Notes under the pieces: model-generated
Told to the model about the DNA's origin: nothing
The model's database searches: none
The model's input: the letters and a program-made list of their open reading frames with translations, nothing else
Translations under genes and position numbers: made by a program
NCBI RefSeq assembly: GCF_017349075.1
Contig: NZ_JAFMOF010000002.1
Location: 310,001-374,000, forward strand
Source: Streptomyces triculaminicus
GTDB taxonomy: Bacteria; Actinomycetota; Actinomycetes; Streptomycetales; Streptomycetaceae
Length of the DNA: 64,000 nucleotides
Direction: 5' to 3'
Shown: positions 9,407 through 17,973 of the stretch, piece after piece
Position numbering within the stretch: position 1 is the first letter of the stretch
Layout of the letters: each line of letters begins with the position of its first letter

Positions 9407-9433
9407 TACGTATAACGGCGCTAGTTATACGTA
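9407..9433. promoter_or_regulatory. Operator candidate: 10-bp inverted repeat between regulator and transporter
   Basis: TACGTATAAC (9407-9416), a 7-nt spacer GGCGCTA, then GTTATACGTA (9424-9433): perfect 10-bp arms that are AT-rich in a GC-rich genome. The arms include TATAAC and TTATAC, so a bound regulator would cover -10-like elements in both directions. Most LacI operators have little or no central spacer, so this may be two half-sites or the site of a different regulator. Confidence 0.65.
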
Positions 9434-9503
9434 AAACCGGGATGGCTCGGTCATAAGACTACCGGGCCTGTCAAAAACAGACCGGTTTCAGGAGAGGCGG
9501 ACC

Positions 9504-10772
9504 ATGGCGGCGGCGGGCGGCGGATACGTCGAGATGCTCAGAACGCGGCACGCGGCGCGACTGCTCACCGGCACCCTGGTGGGGCGGCTGCCCAACGCCA
9601 CGGCCGCGCTGGCGATCGTGCTCTTCGTGCGCGCCGAGGGCGGCAGCTTCACCCTCGCCGGAGCGCTCTCCGCGGTCTACGGAGTGGCCAACGCCGTCGG
9701 CCAGCCGCTGCTCGGCCGGGCCGTCGACCTCTACGGCCAGCCCCGCGTCATCCTGCCCTCGGCCCTGATGACCGCGCTGGGCATGGCCTGCTTCACCGTC
9801 GTGGGCCTCGACCCGCTGCCGCTGTCCTACCTGGCCATGATCGTGGCCGGCTTCTTCGCGCCGCCGCTCGAGGGCGGCCTGCGGGCCCTGTGGCCGTCGG
9901 TGCTCAAGAACGAGGACGACCTCCACGCCGCGTACTCCCTGGACGCGATCGCGCAGGAGCTGATCTACGTGGTCGGCCCGCTGATCGTCACCCGGATCGT
10001 GGCGATCTGGTCCGAGGCCGCCGCGCTGAACGCCCTCCACCTGATGGGCGTCGTCGGCGCCCTCGCGGTGGTCACCTCGCCGCCCTCCCGGAAGTGGCGC
10101 AGCGAGCCCCGCGAGGCCCACTGGCTCGGCGCGCTGCGCTCGCGCGGGTTGCTGGTGCTGCTGGGCGCCTTCTTCTTCATCGGCTCGGCGCTGGGCTCCA
10201 TAGCCGTGGCCGCGGTGGCCTACGGCGACGCCCACGGCGGCGGCAACATCGCCGGCTGGCTGCTGTCGGCCCTGGGCGTCGGCGCCCTGATCGGCGGCTC
10301 CGTGCACGGGGCCCGGCAGTGGCCCGGCAGCCCCGAGCAGCGCCTGCGGGTGCTCGTGGGCGGGCTGGCCCTGCTCTACGTGCCGCTGGTGCTGACGCCC
10401 GGCGTGGTGGCCATGACGGTCCTGGCCGGCGTGGCGGGACTCTTCCTCGCGCCCTGCCTGGCCACCGCCTTCGTGGTCGTGGACCGGCACGCGCCGCGCG
10501 GCACGGTGACCGAGGCGTTCTCCTGGCTGGTGACCTCCTTCGGCGTCGGCGCGGCCATCGGGACGGCCTTCGTGGGGCCGGCGGTCCAGTCCGGCGGCGC
10601 CCGGGCGGGCTTCCTGGTGGCGGTCGGCGGCGGGGCCGCGGCCCTGCTCGTCATGGTGCTGGCCCGGCGCTCTCTGCGGGCCCCCTCGGTCCCCTCGCCC
10701 GTGGTGGCCCGGTCGGAAAATGATCGAAGCGGTGCTGTCGAACCCGGTTTCAGCGCAGGGCATCAGGCGTAG
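9504..10772 (+). CDS. MFS transporter
   Basis: A 422-residue inner-membrane protein with about 12 hydrophobic helices. The first loop carries GRAVDLYGQPRVI, a variant of the MFS loop 2-3 motif; the family resembles drug or sugar exporters of the MFS-1 group. The start MAAAGGGYVEMLRTRHAARLL follows GGAGAGG. It is divergent from the LacI-type gene, with the 10-bp inverted repeat between them, and ends 9 nt before pafA. The substrate cannot be deduced. Confidence 0.85.
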   Translation: MAAAGGGYVEMLRTRHAARLLTGTLVGRLPNATAALAIVLFVRAEGGSFTLAGALSAVYGVANAVGQPLLGRAVDLYGQPRVILPSALMTALGMACFTVVGLDPLPLSYLAMIVAGFFAPPLEGGLRALWPSVLKNEDDLHAAYSLDAIAQELIYVVGPLIVTRIVAIWSEAAALNALHLMGVVGALAVVTSPPSRKWRSEPREAHWLGALRSRGLLVLLGAFFFIGSALGSIAVAAVAYGDAHGGGNIAGWLLSALGVGALIGGSVHGARQWPGSPEQRLRVLVGGLALLYVPLVLTPGVVAMTVLAGVAGLFLAPCLATAFVVVDRHAPRGTVTEAFSWLVTSFGVGAAIGTAFVGPAVQSGGARAGFLVAVGGGAAALLVMVLARRSLRAPSVPSPVVARSENDRSGAVEPGFSAGHQA

Positions 10773-10781
10773 TGTTCAGGC

Positions 10782-12143
10782 ATGGACCGCCGCATTTTCG
10801 GGCTGGAGAACGAGTACGGCGTCACGTGCACCTTCAGGGGACAGCGCCGGCTGTCCCCTGACGAAGTGGCGCGGTACCTCTTCCGCCGTGTCGTTTCCTG
10901 GGGCCGCAGCAGCAATGTCTTCCTGCGCAACGGCGCTCGCCTCTACCTCGACGTGGGTTCGCACCCGGAGTACGCAACTCCGGAGTGCGACAGCGTGACC
11001 GAGCTGGTCACCCACGACAAGGCGGGGGAGCGCATCCTCGAGGGCCTCCTCGTCGACGCCGAGAGGCGTCTGCACGAGGAGGGCATCGCGGGCGACGTCT
11101 ACCTCTTCAAGAACAACACCGACTCCGCCGGGAACTCCTACGGCTGCCACGAGAACTACCTCGTCGCGCGGCACGGGGAGTTCTCGCGTCTCGCGGACAT
11201 CCTCATCCCCTTCCTGGTCACCCGGCAGCTGATCTGCGGTGCCGGGAAGGTCCTGCAGACCCCTCGCGGCGCGGTCTACTGCGTCAGCCAGCGGGCCGAG
11301 CACATCTGGGAGGGCGTCAGCTCCGCCACCACCCGCTCGCGCCCCATCATCAACACCCGGGACGAGCCGCACGCCGACGCCGAGCGCTACCGCCGGCTCC
11401 ACGTCATCGTCGGCGACTCCAACATGTCCGAGACCACGATGCTGCTCAAGGTCGGCGCCACCGACCTCGTGCTGCGCATGATCGAGGCAGGCACGGTGAT
11501 GCGCGACCTCACCCTGGAGAACCCCATCCGGGCCATCCGCGAGGTCAGCCATGACATCACCGGCAGACGCAAGGTGCGGCTGGCCAGCGGCCGGGAGGCC
11601 TCCGCCCTGGAGGTCCAGCAGGAGTACTACGAGAAGGCCGTGGACTTCTGCGAGCGCCGTGGCATCCGCACGGGCACCGTGGAGCGGGTGCTCGAGCTGT
11701 GGGGCCGCGCCCTGGAGGCGATCCGGGACGAGCAGCTGGACCGCATCTCCACCGAGATCGACTGGGTGATGAAGCACCAGCTCATCGAGCGCTACCGCAC
11801 CAAGAACAACATCACCATGTCGCACCCGAGGATCGCCCAGATAGACCTCGCCTACCACGACATCCACCGCCGCCGGGGCCTGTACTACCTCCTGGAGCGG
11901 CGGGGGCAGGCCGCCCGGGTGTGCGACGACCTCAAGATCTTCGAGGCCAAGTCGGTACCCCCGCAGACCACTCGCGCCCGGCTGCGCGGCGACTTCATCC
12001 GCCGGGCCCAGGAGCAGCGCCGGGACTTCACCGTCGACTGGGTCCACCTCAAGCTCAACGACCAGGCGCAGCGCACGGTGTTGTGCAAGGACCCGTTCCG
12101 GTCGGTGGACGACCGGGTGGAGAAGCTCATCGCCGGAATGTGA
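10782..12143 (+). CDS. pafA: Pup-protein ligase PafA
   Basis: Phosphorylates the C-terminal Glu of Pup with ATP and joins it to substrate lysines. The 453 residues share the Dop fold: metal-binding FGLENEYG (E9), catalytic Asp57 in [28 protein letters not shown] and [15 protein letters not shown]. The Dop loop is missing (only about 30 residues between strands), which identifies it as the ligase. The C-terminal small domain (about 390-453) ends EKLIAGM. It follows the MFS gene by 9 nt, so it may share that transcript. Confidence 0.97.
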   Translation: MDRRIFGLENEYGVTCTFRGQRRLSPDEVARYLFRRVVSWGRSSNVFLRNGARLYLDVGSHPEYATPECDSVTELVTHDKAGERILEGLLVDAERRLHEEGIAGDVYLFKNNTDSAGNSYGCHENYLVARHGEFSRLADILIPFLVTRQLICGAGKVLQTPRGAVYCVSQRAEHIWEGVSSATTRSRPIINTRDEPHADAERYRRLHVIVGDSNMSETTMLLKVGATDLVLRMIEAGTVMRDLTLENPIRAIREVSHDITGRRKVRLASGREASALEVQQEYYEKAVDFCERRGIRTGTVERVLELWGRALEAIRDEQLDRISTEIDWVMKHQLIERYRTKNNITMSHPRIAQIDLAYHDIHRRRGLYYLLERRGQAARVCDDLKIFEAKSVPPQTTRARLRGDFIRRAQEQRRDFTVDWVHLKLNDQAQRTVLCKDPFRSVDDRVEKLIAGM

Positions 12144-12177
12144 CGGCGGGGGCGGCGAAGGCCGCAAAAGGCACGCG

Positions 12178-12208
12178 TGTGCGCCGGGTTCACCGTACCC
12201 GGCGCACA
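12178..12208 (+). terminator. Terminator after pafA
   Basis: TGTGCGCCGGGT (12178-12189) pairs perfectly with ACCCGGCGCACA (12197-12208) over a 7-nt loop, 35 nt past the pafA stop. Confidence 0.7.
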
Positions 12209-12224
12209 ACCGTGTCGGACGGGG

Positions 12225-12252
12225 TTGATCGGCGCGATACAGGCCGTAGAGT
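12225..12252 (+). promoter_or_regulatory. HrdB-type promoter candidate for the FKBP lipoprotein
   Basis: TTGATC (12225-12230), 16-nt spacer, TAGAGT (12247-12252), lying after the pafA terminator and about 45 nt before the coding start. It implies that the FKBP genes are a separate unit from pafA. Confidence 0.45.
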
Positions 12253-12296
12253 GACGGGCACTGCCCAGCCGACCCCTATAGCCCGAGTTGGACTTG

Positions 12297-13277
12297 ATGA
12301 ACCACACGAAGAACGCGCGTCGCCTCGCCGCGGCGTTGGCCGTGCCCGTCCTGCTGCTGACCGCCTCGGCGTGCGGGTCCGACGACGGCGGCTCGTCCGA
12401 CGCCAAGGTGACGGTGGAGGGGAAGTTCGGCGAGAAGCCCGAGATCTCCGTGCCGAAGGACACCAAGCCGGCGGACAAGCTCGTCGTCAAGACCCTGACG
12501 GAGGGGACGGGCGCGAAGGCCGAGAAGGGCTCGTTCGTCCGGCTCGACTTCGCCGGGCAGACGATGAAGGACAACAAGCCGCTGGGCGGTACCTGGGCGA
12601 CCCAGGACAAGTCGGGCAGCAAGGGTCCGCGCCGTCAGATGGTCCAGCAGCTCGGTCAGCCCAGCCAGGAGATGCCCGCCAAGGTGCTGGACGCCGTGAT
12701 CGGCCAGAAGGCCGGCTCCCGCATCGAGGTCGAGGGCACGGCGAAGGCGCTGATCGGCGACCAGCTCAACCCGCAGGCGGGCGTCAAGCCCGAGGACGGC
12801 CTGGTGTGGGTCATCGACATCGTCGGCGCCCAGAAGGTCGACCCCAAGGCCGAGGTCAAGGGTGAGCAGGCCAAGCCGGAGGAGGGCATGCCGGAGGTCA
12901 AGGCCAACGCCCAGAAGGCCGCGGACATCACCATTCCCAAGGACACCAAGCCGCCGACGGATCTCAAGGACCAGGTCCTGATCAAGGGCAGCGGCCCGGA
13001 GATCAAGGCCGGCGACGGTCTGATCGCCCAGTACACGGGTGTGAAGTGGGAGGACGGCAAGAAGTTCGACTCCTCCTGGGACCACTCCGGGGCCACCGCG
13101 TTCCAGATCGGCACCGGCTCGGTCGTCCAGGGCTGGGACAAGGGCCTGGTCGGCAAGCACGTGGGGGACCGGGTGGAGCTGGTGATCCCGCCGAAGTTCG
13201 GTTACGGGGGCCAGCCGGGCAGCGAGCTGGACAAGAACACCCTGGTCTTCGTCGTGGACATCGTGGGCAAGGTCTGA
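12297..13277 (+). CDS. FKBP-type peptidyl-prolyl isomerase lipoprotein
   Basis: 326 residues. The lipobox LTASAC (Cys26) predicts lipidation and display on the outer face of the membrane, followed by a Gly/Ser/Asp linker. There are two FKBP-like repeats: a divergent first (about 60-180) and a C-terminal one (about 225-326) with GWDKGLVGKHVGDRVELVIP and FGYGG, matching the FKBP core. It probably speeds folding of secreted proteins. The ATG at 12297 is chosen; a TTG at 12288 is possible. A second, cytoplasmic FKBP follows. Confidence 0.9.
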   Translation: MNHTKNARRLAAALAVPVLLLTASACGSDDGGSSDAKVTVEGKFGEKPEISVPKDTKPADKLVVKTLTEGTGAKAEKGSFVRLDFAGQTMKDNKPLGGTWATQDKSGSKGPRRQMVQQLGQPSQEMPAKVLDAVIGQKAGSRIEVEGTAKALIGDQLNPQAGVKPEDGLVWVIDIVGAQKVDPKAEVKGEQAKPEEGMPEVKANAQKAADITIPKDTKPPTDLKDQVLIKGSGPEIKAGDGLIAQYTGVKWEDGKKFDSSWDHSGATAFQIGTGSVVQGWDKGLVGKHVGDRVELVIPPKFGYGGQPGSELDKNTLVFVVDIVGKV

Positions 13278-13342
13278 TCCGCTGATCGGGATCTGCCAGA
13301 ATTGCACGGTTGTCCACAGGATTGATTCGTAGGAGCACGTTC

Positions 13343-13717
13343 GTGAACATCGAGAAGCCCGAGATCGACTTCCCCGAAGGCCCCGTTCCGACCGATCTCG
13401 AGATCACCGAGATCTGGGAGGGCGACGGCCCCGTGGCCAAGGCCGGCGACTTCGTCAAGGTCCACTACGTGGGCGTGGCCTTCTCCACCGGTGAGGAGTT
13501 CGACGCGAGCTGGAACCGCGGCAACCCGCTGGAGTTCAAGCTCGGCGCCGGCCAGGTCATCCAGGGCTGGGACCAGGGCATCCAGGGCATGAAGGTCGGT
13601 GGCCGCCGCAAGCTGGTCATCCCCGCCCACCTCGCCTACGGCGAGCGTGGCGCCGGCGGCGGTGTCATCGCCCCGGGCGAGACGCTGATCTTCGTTTGTG
13701 ACCTGATGGGCGTCTGA
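13343..13717 (+). CDS. Cytoplasmic FKBP-type peptidyl-prolyl isomerase
   Basis: A single-domain FKBP of 124 residues, with GWDQGIQGMKVGGRRKLVIP and LAYGERGAGGGVIAPGETL matching the canonical active-site and rim segments. No signal peptide. The GTG at 13343 follows TAGGAGC. Together with the upstream lipoprotein it sits between pafA and pafB; the usual mycobacterial cluster has pafA, pafB and pafC adjacent. A strong terminator follows. Confidence 0.95.
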   Translation: MNIEKPEIDFPEGPVPTDLEITEIWEGDGPVAKAGDFVKVHYVGVAFSTGEEFDASWNRGNPLEFKLGAGQVIQGWDQGIQGMKVGGRRKLVIPAHLAYGERGAGGGVIAPGETLIFVCDLMGV

Positions 13718-13733
13718 GACACCCCGAACGAAG

Positions 13734-13774
13734 GCCGAGGGCCCGTGCCAGCCTGGCGCGGGCCCTCGGCTTTT
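13734..13774 (+). terminator. Intrinsic terminator after FKBP
   Basis: GCCGAGGGCCCG (13734-13745) pairs with CGGGCCCTCGGC (13759-13770), with inner TGCCA/TGGC pairing, followed directly by TTTTG. Among the most canonical terminators in the window. Confidence 0.88.
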
Positions 13775-13833
13775 GTCGTACGAGCCGTGAGCGGTACGGT
13801 CAACGGTTGAGAGCACAAGTAGAGAGGGCGTCG

Positions 13834-14799
13834 ATGGCGATTGCCAAGGCCGAGCGGCTGATGAACCTGGCGTTGTGCCTGCTGGGCACGCGCCGCCCGC
13901 TCAGCAAGGGGGAGTTGCGGGCTTCGATCGAGGCGTATATCGAAGCGGCCCCGGTCGGCGAGTCCGGGAACGACGACGCCTTCAACCGGATGTTCGAGCG
14001 TGACAAGGACGACCTCCGCGAGCTCGGCCTGATCATCGAGACCGTCGAGGGCCTCGACGGCGAGACCGGCTACCAGGCCCGCCGCGACAGCAACCGCCTC
14101 CCCGCGATCACCCTCGACGTCGAGGAGGCCGCCGCCCTGGGGCTGGCCGCCAAGGTCTGGCAGCAGGCCCGGCTGGCCGGCGCGGCCAGCGGCGCGCTGC
14201 AGAAGCTGCGGGCCGCCGGGATGCCGCTGGCCGAGGACGGCTCCCTCAGCGTCCTCGAGACCCGCATCCCCGCGCACGAGGCCGCCTTCGAGCCCCTGAT
14301 GCTGGCCGCCCGCGACCGCCGCCCCGTGGTCTTCGACTACCGCAAGGCCAACGCGGTCCACCCCGAGCAGCGCCGCGTCGAGCCCTGGGCCCTGGAGTTC
14401 TGCCGCGGCCACTGGTACCTGGCCGGCTGGGACCGCGACCGCCAGGCCGAGCGCGTCTTCCGCCTCTCCCGCATCACCGGCAAGGTCCGCTCCCGGTCCC
14501 TGCCCTTCACCGCGCCCGTGCCCGACCACGTCACGGTCCGCACGACCGTGGAGAGCTGGGCGGGGGAGACGGCCACCGGCACGGCCCGGATCAAGGTGCG
14601 GGCGGGCCACGGCTACCCGCTGCGGGCCCGCGCCGGCGTCACCCGCGACCTCGGCGACGGCTGGGACGAGCTGGAGATCCCCTCCGGGCACGGGCTGGAC
14701 GCCTGGCTGGTGGAGTTCGGACCCGACGTGATCGTGCTGGAACCCGCCGAACTGCGGGCCGATGTGATCGACCGGCTGCGTGCCGTGGCCAAGGGCTGA
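13834..14799 (+). CDS. pafB: WYL-domain regulator PafB
   Basis: With PafC it forms a transcriptional activator; in mycobacteria PafBC drives the LexA-independent DNA-damage response. 321 residues: N-terminal winged helix (about 1-75), a WYL domain (about 140-220, with VFDYRKANAVHPEQRRVEPW and WYLAGWDRDR), and a C-terminal WCX extension. ATG at 13834 after AGAGAGGG. It precedes pafC by 21 nt and is transcribed with it. WYL domains bind nucleic acid or nucleotide signals. Confidence 0.94.
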   Translation: MAIAKAERLMNLALCLLGTRRPLSKGELRASIEAYIEAAPVGESGNDDAFNRMFERDKDDLRELGLIIETVEGLDGETGYQARRDSNRLPAITLDVEEAAALGLAAKVWQQARLAGAASGALQKLRAAGMPLAEDGSLSVLETRIPAHEAAFEPLMLAARDRRPVVFDYRKANAVHPEQRRVEPWALEFCRGHWYLAGWDRDRQAERVFRLSRITGKVRSRSLPFTAPVPDHVTVRTTVESWAGETATGTARIKVRAGHGYPLRARAGVTRDLGDGWDELEIPSGHGLDAWLVEFGPDVIVLEPAELRADVIDRLRAVAKG

Positions 14800-14820
14800 G
14801 AGGAACGGGAGCGACTTCTG

Positions 14821-15783
14821 ATGGCAGCCAACGCCATTGACCAGACCCGGCGGATGCTGTCGCTGGTCACCTACCTGCGCGAACGGCCCGGTGCCCGGGT
14901 CGCCGACGTCGCCCGCGCCTTCGGCATCACCGAGGACGAGCTGATCGGCGACCTCGACGTGCTGCCCATGTGCGGCACCAGCTTCCGCGGCGGCGACCTG
15001 CTCGACATCGACACCGACGGCGACCGCATCTGGTGGCACAACCCCGACGCCTCCGGCACCAGCACCGGCGAACCGCTGCGCCTGGCCGCCGACGAGGCCA
15101 CCGCGCTGCTGGTCGCGGCCCGGGCCGTGGCCACCCTGCCCGGCCTGCGCGAGAGCGACCGGCAGGCGCTGCTGCGCGCCACCGCCAAGATCGAGGCCGC
15201 GGCCGGCGAGGCGGCGGGCGCCAGCTCCCGGTTGTCGGTCCGCTTCGAGTCCGAGGGCGGGGTCTTCGCCGACGTCGACCGGGCGATCTCCGAGCGCCGC
15301 CGCGTCTGGCTGCGCTACTACTCGCCCGCGCGCGACGAGCTCACCGAGCGCGAGGTCGACCCGATCCGGCTGTTCGCCGTGGGCCACACCTATATGGAGG
15401 CGTGGTGCCGGCTGTCCGAGGCGCGGCGCACCTTCCGCCTCGACCGGGTGGCCGAAATCCGGCTGCTCGACGAGCCCTCCGACCCCCCGCCGGTCGAGCT
15501 GCGCGACCTGTCCGAGGGCCTGGTCCAGCCCGCCGCCGAGGACCCCGAGGTGGTCATCGAGGTCGGCCCCGGCGGCCGCTGGGTCGCCGAGTACTACCCC
15601 CACGACAGCGCCGAGGAGCTGCCCGAGGGCGGCCTGCGGATCACGCTGCGCACCCCCGACCCCGCCTCGCTGCGCCGCCTGGCGCTGCGGCTGGGCCGGG
15701 ACGGGCGGATCGTCTCCCCGCCCGAGCTGTCCGGCAGCGCGCGGGAGGCGGCACGCGAGGCCCTTGCGGCGTACGGCGAGTGA
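14821..15783 (+). CDS. pafC: WYL-domain regulator PafC
   Basis: Partner of PafB, 320 residues with the same layout: winged helix (MLSLVTYLRERPGARVADVARAFGI), WYL domain (RRRVWLRYYSPARDELTEREVDP, then YMEAWCRLSEARRTFRLDR) and WCX tail. Unlike many WYL proteins its wHTH lies at the very N-terminus and is short. Start ATG after AGAGGAACGGGAG. The next small gene begins about 35 nt after its stop, so pafB, pafC and the zinc-ribbon gene probably form one operon. Confidence 0.94.
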   Translation: MAANAIDQTRRMLSLVTYLRERPGARVADVARAFGITEDELIGDLDVLPMCGTSFRGGDLLDIDTDGDRIWWHNPDASGTSTGEPLRLAADEATALLVAARAVATLPGLRESDRQALLRATAKIEAAAGEAAGASSRLSVRFESEGGVFADVDRAISERRRVWLRYYSPARDELTEREVDPIRLFAVGHTYMEAWCRLSEARRTFRLDRVAEIRLLDEPSDPPPVELRDLSEGLVQPAAEDPEVVIEVGPGGRWVAEYYPHDSAEELPEGGLRITLRTPDPASLRRLALRLGRDGRIVSPPELSGSAREAAREALAAYGE

Positions 15784-15818
15784 AGGGGAACGTGAGGGTG
15801 GACGGCGCAGGGGACGTC

Positions 15819-16058
15819 ATGGACGCGAGGACGTCGGTGGCCGCGGTCTTCAAGGCCGCGTGCCCCGACTGCCGGGGCAGCTTCGAGCTGGCGGCCGGCG
15901 CGCTGCGGCTGGCGATCGGCGCCAGCGACCGCACCACCTTCTACTCCTTCACCTGCCCCGACTGCGGCTCCGCGGTCCGCAAGCCGGCCGGCGAGCGGAT
16001 CGTCGAGCTGCTCACCGACGGCGGCGTGCGCACCCTGCGGCTGCACATCACCGCCTGA
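15819..16058 (+). CDS. Small double CxxC zinc-ribbon protein
   Basis: 79 residues. Two CPDC knuckles (AACPDCRGSF and FTCPDCGSAV) about 35 residues apart would bind one zinc ion. Between them lies a basic/hydrophobic segment. Such proteins often bind nucleic acid or chaperone other factors, but I cannot name a function. The ATG at 15819 has AGGGG upstream; GTG codons at 15792 or 15798 in the same frame are alternatives. Sits between pafC and tatA. Confidence 0.75.
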   Translation: MDARTSVAAVFKAACPDCRGSFELAAGALRLAIGASDRTTFYSFTCPDCGSAVRKPAGERIVELLTDGGVRTLRLHITA

Positions 16059-16147
16059 CCCCACCGCCCCACCCCACCTCGTCCGACCAGCGAGATCCGG
16101 CCAAGTGTTCCCCCGGCCGGTCCTCGCCCCCCGATAGGCTCGTCCCC

Positions 16148-16357
16148 ATGTTCTGGCCCATGCTCGCCATCGCCCTCGGCTTCTGCGGCATCGCCGTCCT
16201 CGCGGTCCTCGCCGCGCGCGTCTTCGCCGAGGTGCGGCGGCTCTCCCGGCAGGTCTCGGAGGCCTCGCACCGGATCACCCGGGCGGCCGAGGACCTGGAG
16301 CGGGCCGCGTCCCCGCTGGCGGCACAGACCGCCCGTACGCTGCGCGAAGGCCGCTGA
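16148..16357 (+). CDS. Small membrane protein with coiled-coil tail
   Basis: 69 residues: one N-terminal transmembrane helix (MLAIALGFCGIAVLAVLAARVF) followed by an amphipathic, charged helix (RRLSRQVSEASHRITRAAEDLERA). The topology resembles TatA, but the TatA hinge and its FG motif are absent. It sits 219 nt upstream of tatA. Function unknown; the neighbourhood suggests, without proving, a link to the Tat system. Confidence 0.7.
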   Translation: MFWPMLAIALGFCGIAVLAVLAARVFAEVRRLSRQVSEASHRITRAAEDLERAASPLAAQTARTLREGR

Positions 16358-16576
16358 ACGCCGCATACGGGGGCTCTCCTGCGGTTTCGGGGCGGACGGT
16401 ACGCTGGTCGAGGTGGCCCTGTTGACGAGGCGGAGGGTCGCGACTGGGAGTATGCACAGGGATTGCCGAGCGTTTACCCCTGCGCGTTACGATCGCTGCC
16501 GTACGGCTGATGGACATATGTCCGGTCAGCCGGCCGGTCCCACACCCATCCCGCTTCGGTGAGAAGGTAAACCCTT

Positions 16577-16858
16577 ATGTTCGGACGGCTCGGAGCCCCG
16601 GAGCTCATCCTCATCGTCGTCGTTCTCTTCCTGCTGTTCGGTGCGAAGAAGCTTCCGGACATGGCGCGCTCCCTCGGCAAGTCCGCCCGCATCCTCAAGA
16701 GCGAGGCGAAGGCCATGAAGTCCGAGGGCCAGGACACCGCCGCCGCCCCGGCCGACCCGCCCGCCGCCGAGCAGGCCCCTCGTACGATCAAGGCCGCGCC
16801 CGGCGACGTGACCTCCCGCCCGGTCGGCGAGCCGAGCGACCGTACGACCCAGCGCTGA
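16577..16858 (+). CDS. tatA: Sec-independent translocase subunit TatA
   Basis: 93 residues. A short N-terminal transmembrane helix ([14 protein letters not shown]), the [15 protein letters not shown] hinge and amphipathic helix, then a disordered Ala/Pro-rich tail: classical TatA. It oligomerises to form the passage for folded proteins carrying twin-arginine signals. The ATG follows GGTGAGAAGG. tatC follows after 69 nt, which contains a weak 7-bp hairpin. Confidence 0.95.
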   Translation: MFGRLGAPELILIVVVLFLLFGAKKLPDMARSLGKSARILKSEAKAMKSEGQDTAAAPADPPAAEQAPRTIKAAPGDVTSRPVGEPSDRTTQR

Positions 16859-16927
16859 CCCCCGGACAGACCTCAGACGGCCGCCGTGTTCGGGCGACCG
16901 TCTGCCGCACGAGAATAGGGACGTGGG

Positions 16928-17866
16928 TTGCCGAAGTCCGCCCGCAAGAAGGAGAAGGACCCCGAGGGGCGGATGCCGCTCGCGGAGCACCTGCGTGAGC
17001 TGCGCAACCGGCTGGCGAAGTCCGTCCTCGCCGTCGTGCTCGTCGCCGTGGTGGCGGCCTTCTCCTACAAGGACATCATCGAGGTCTTCAAGCACCCGAT
17101 CCAGGAAGCGATCGGCTGCAAGATCTCCTTCGCGGAGCTCGCGAACAAGGACAGCCGCCAGCAGTGCGCCAACATCACCATGTCCGGCCTGGTCGGACCG
17201 TTCACCCTGATGGTGAAGGTCTCGCTGGTCTCCGGCCTGGTGCTGGCGAGCCCGGTGTGGCTCTACCAGCTGTGGGCGTTCCTCGCGCCGGGGCTGCACA
17301 AGACCGAGAAGAAGTACGCCCTGGGCTTCGTCGCCGCGGGCGTGCCGCTCTTCGCGGCGGGCGGGTTCTTCGCCTACAAGGTCCTGCCCTCCGCGGCCAA
17401 GGTCCTCATCGAGTTCACCCCGGGCGGCGTCGACAACCTGCTGCCGCTCGATGAGCTCATCGACCTCGTCACCCGCCTCGTGGTCGTCTTCGGCCTCTCC
17501 TTCGAGCTGCCGCTGCTGCTGATGATGCTCAACTTCGGCGGAGTGCTCACCGGCCGCCGCATGCTGGGCTGGTGGCGCGGCATGATCATGGGCGTCACGA
17601 TCTTCTCCGCCGTGGCCACCCCGACCGTCGACCCGTTCTCGATGTTCCTGCTGGCCGGCCCGATCATCGTGCTGTACTTCATCGCGGTGGGCATCGCGCT
17701 GCTGAACGACAAGCGCAAGCGCGAGGCCAACCCCGACCAGCTGCTCTCCGACGACGAGGCCGCCCCGCTCGACCTCACCCCGCAGCCCATCGGCGACTCC
17801 GAGCCGCTGCCCCCGCTGACCGAGCAGTCCGCCGGCCACAGTAAGGGCTACGACGACGTGACGTGA
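16928..17866 (+). CDS. tatC: Sec-independent translocase subunit TatC
   Basis: The receptor for twin-arginine signals; 312 residues and six predicted transmembrane helices. Diagnostic segments are MPLAEHLRELRNRL at the N-terminus, FLAPGLHKTEKKY in the first cytoplasmic loop, and SAVATPTVDPFSMFLLAGPI near the last helices. It begins at a TTG (16928) with only a modest ribosome site. The C-terminal tail after about residue 260 is hydrophilic. A 17-bp-stem terminator follows. Confidence 0.95.
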   Translation: MPKSARKKEKDPEGRMPLAEHLRELRNRLAKSVLAVVLVAVVAAFSYKDIIEVFKHPIQEAIGCKISFAELANKDSRQQCANITMSGLVGPFTLMVKVSLVSGLVLASPVWLYQLWAFLAPGLHKTEKKYALGFVAAGVPLFAAGGFFAYKVLPSAAKVLIEFTPGGVDNLLPLDELIDLVTRLVVVFGLSFELPLLLMMLNFGGVLTGRRMLGWWRGMIMGVTIFSAVATPTVDPFSMFLLAGPIIVLYFIAVGIALLNDKRKREANPDQLLSDDEAAPLDLTPQPIGDSEPLPPLTEQSAGHSKGYDDVT

Positions 17867-17899
17867 CCGGGCGCGCCCGACGCACCCGGACCCGACCCG

Positions 17900-17940
17900 C
17901 GAAGGGGCGGCCGCTGATCCCAGCGGCCGCCCCTTCGTCG
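17900..17940 (+). terminator. Very strong terminator after tatC
   Basis: A perfect 17-bp stem (17900-17916 with 17921-17937) and a 4-nt ATCC loop, 34 nt after the tatC stop. Confidence 0.88.
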
Positions 17941-17973
17941 TACCCCGCCCCTGCCGACCGGTAGTGTCCCCGG

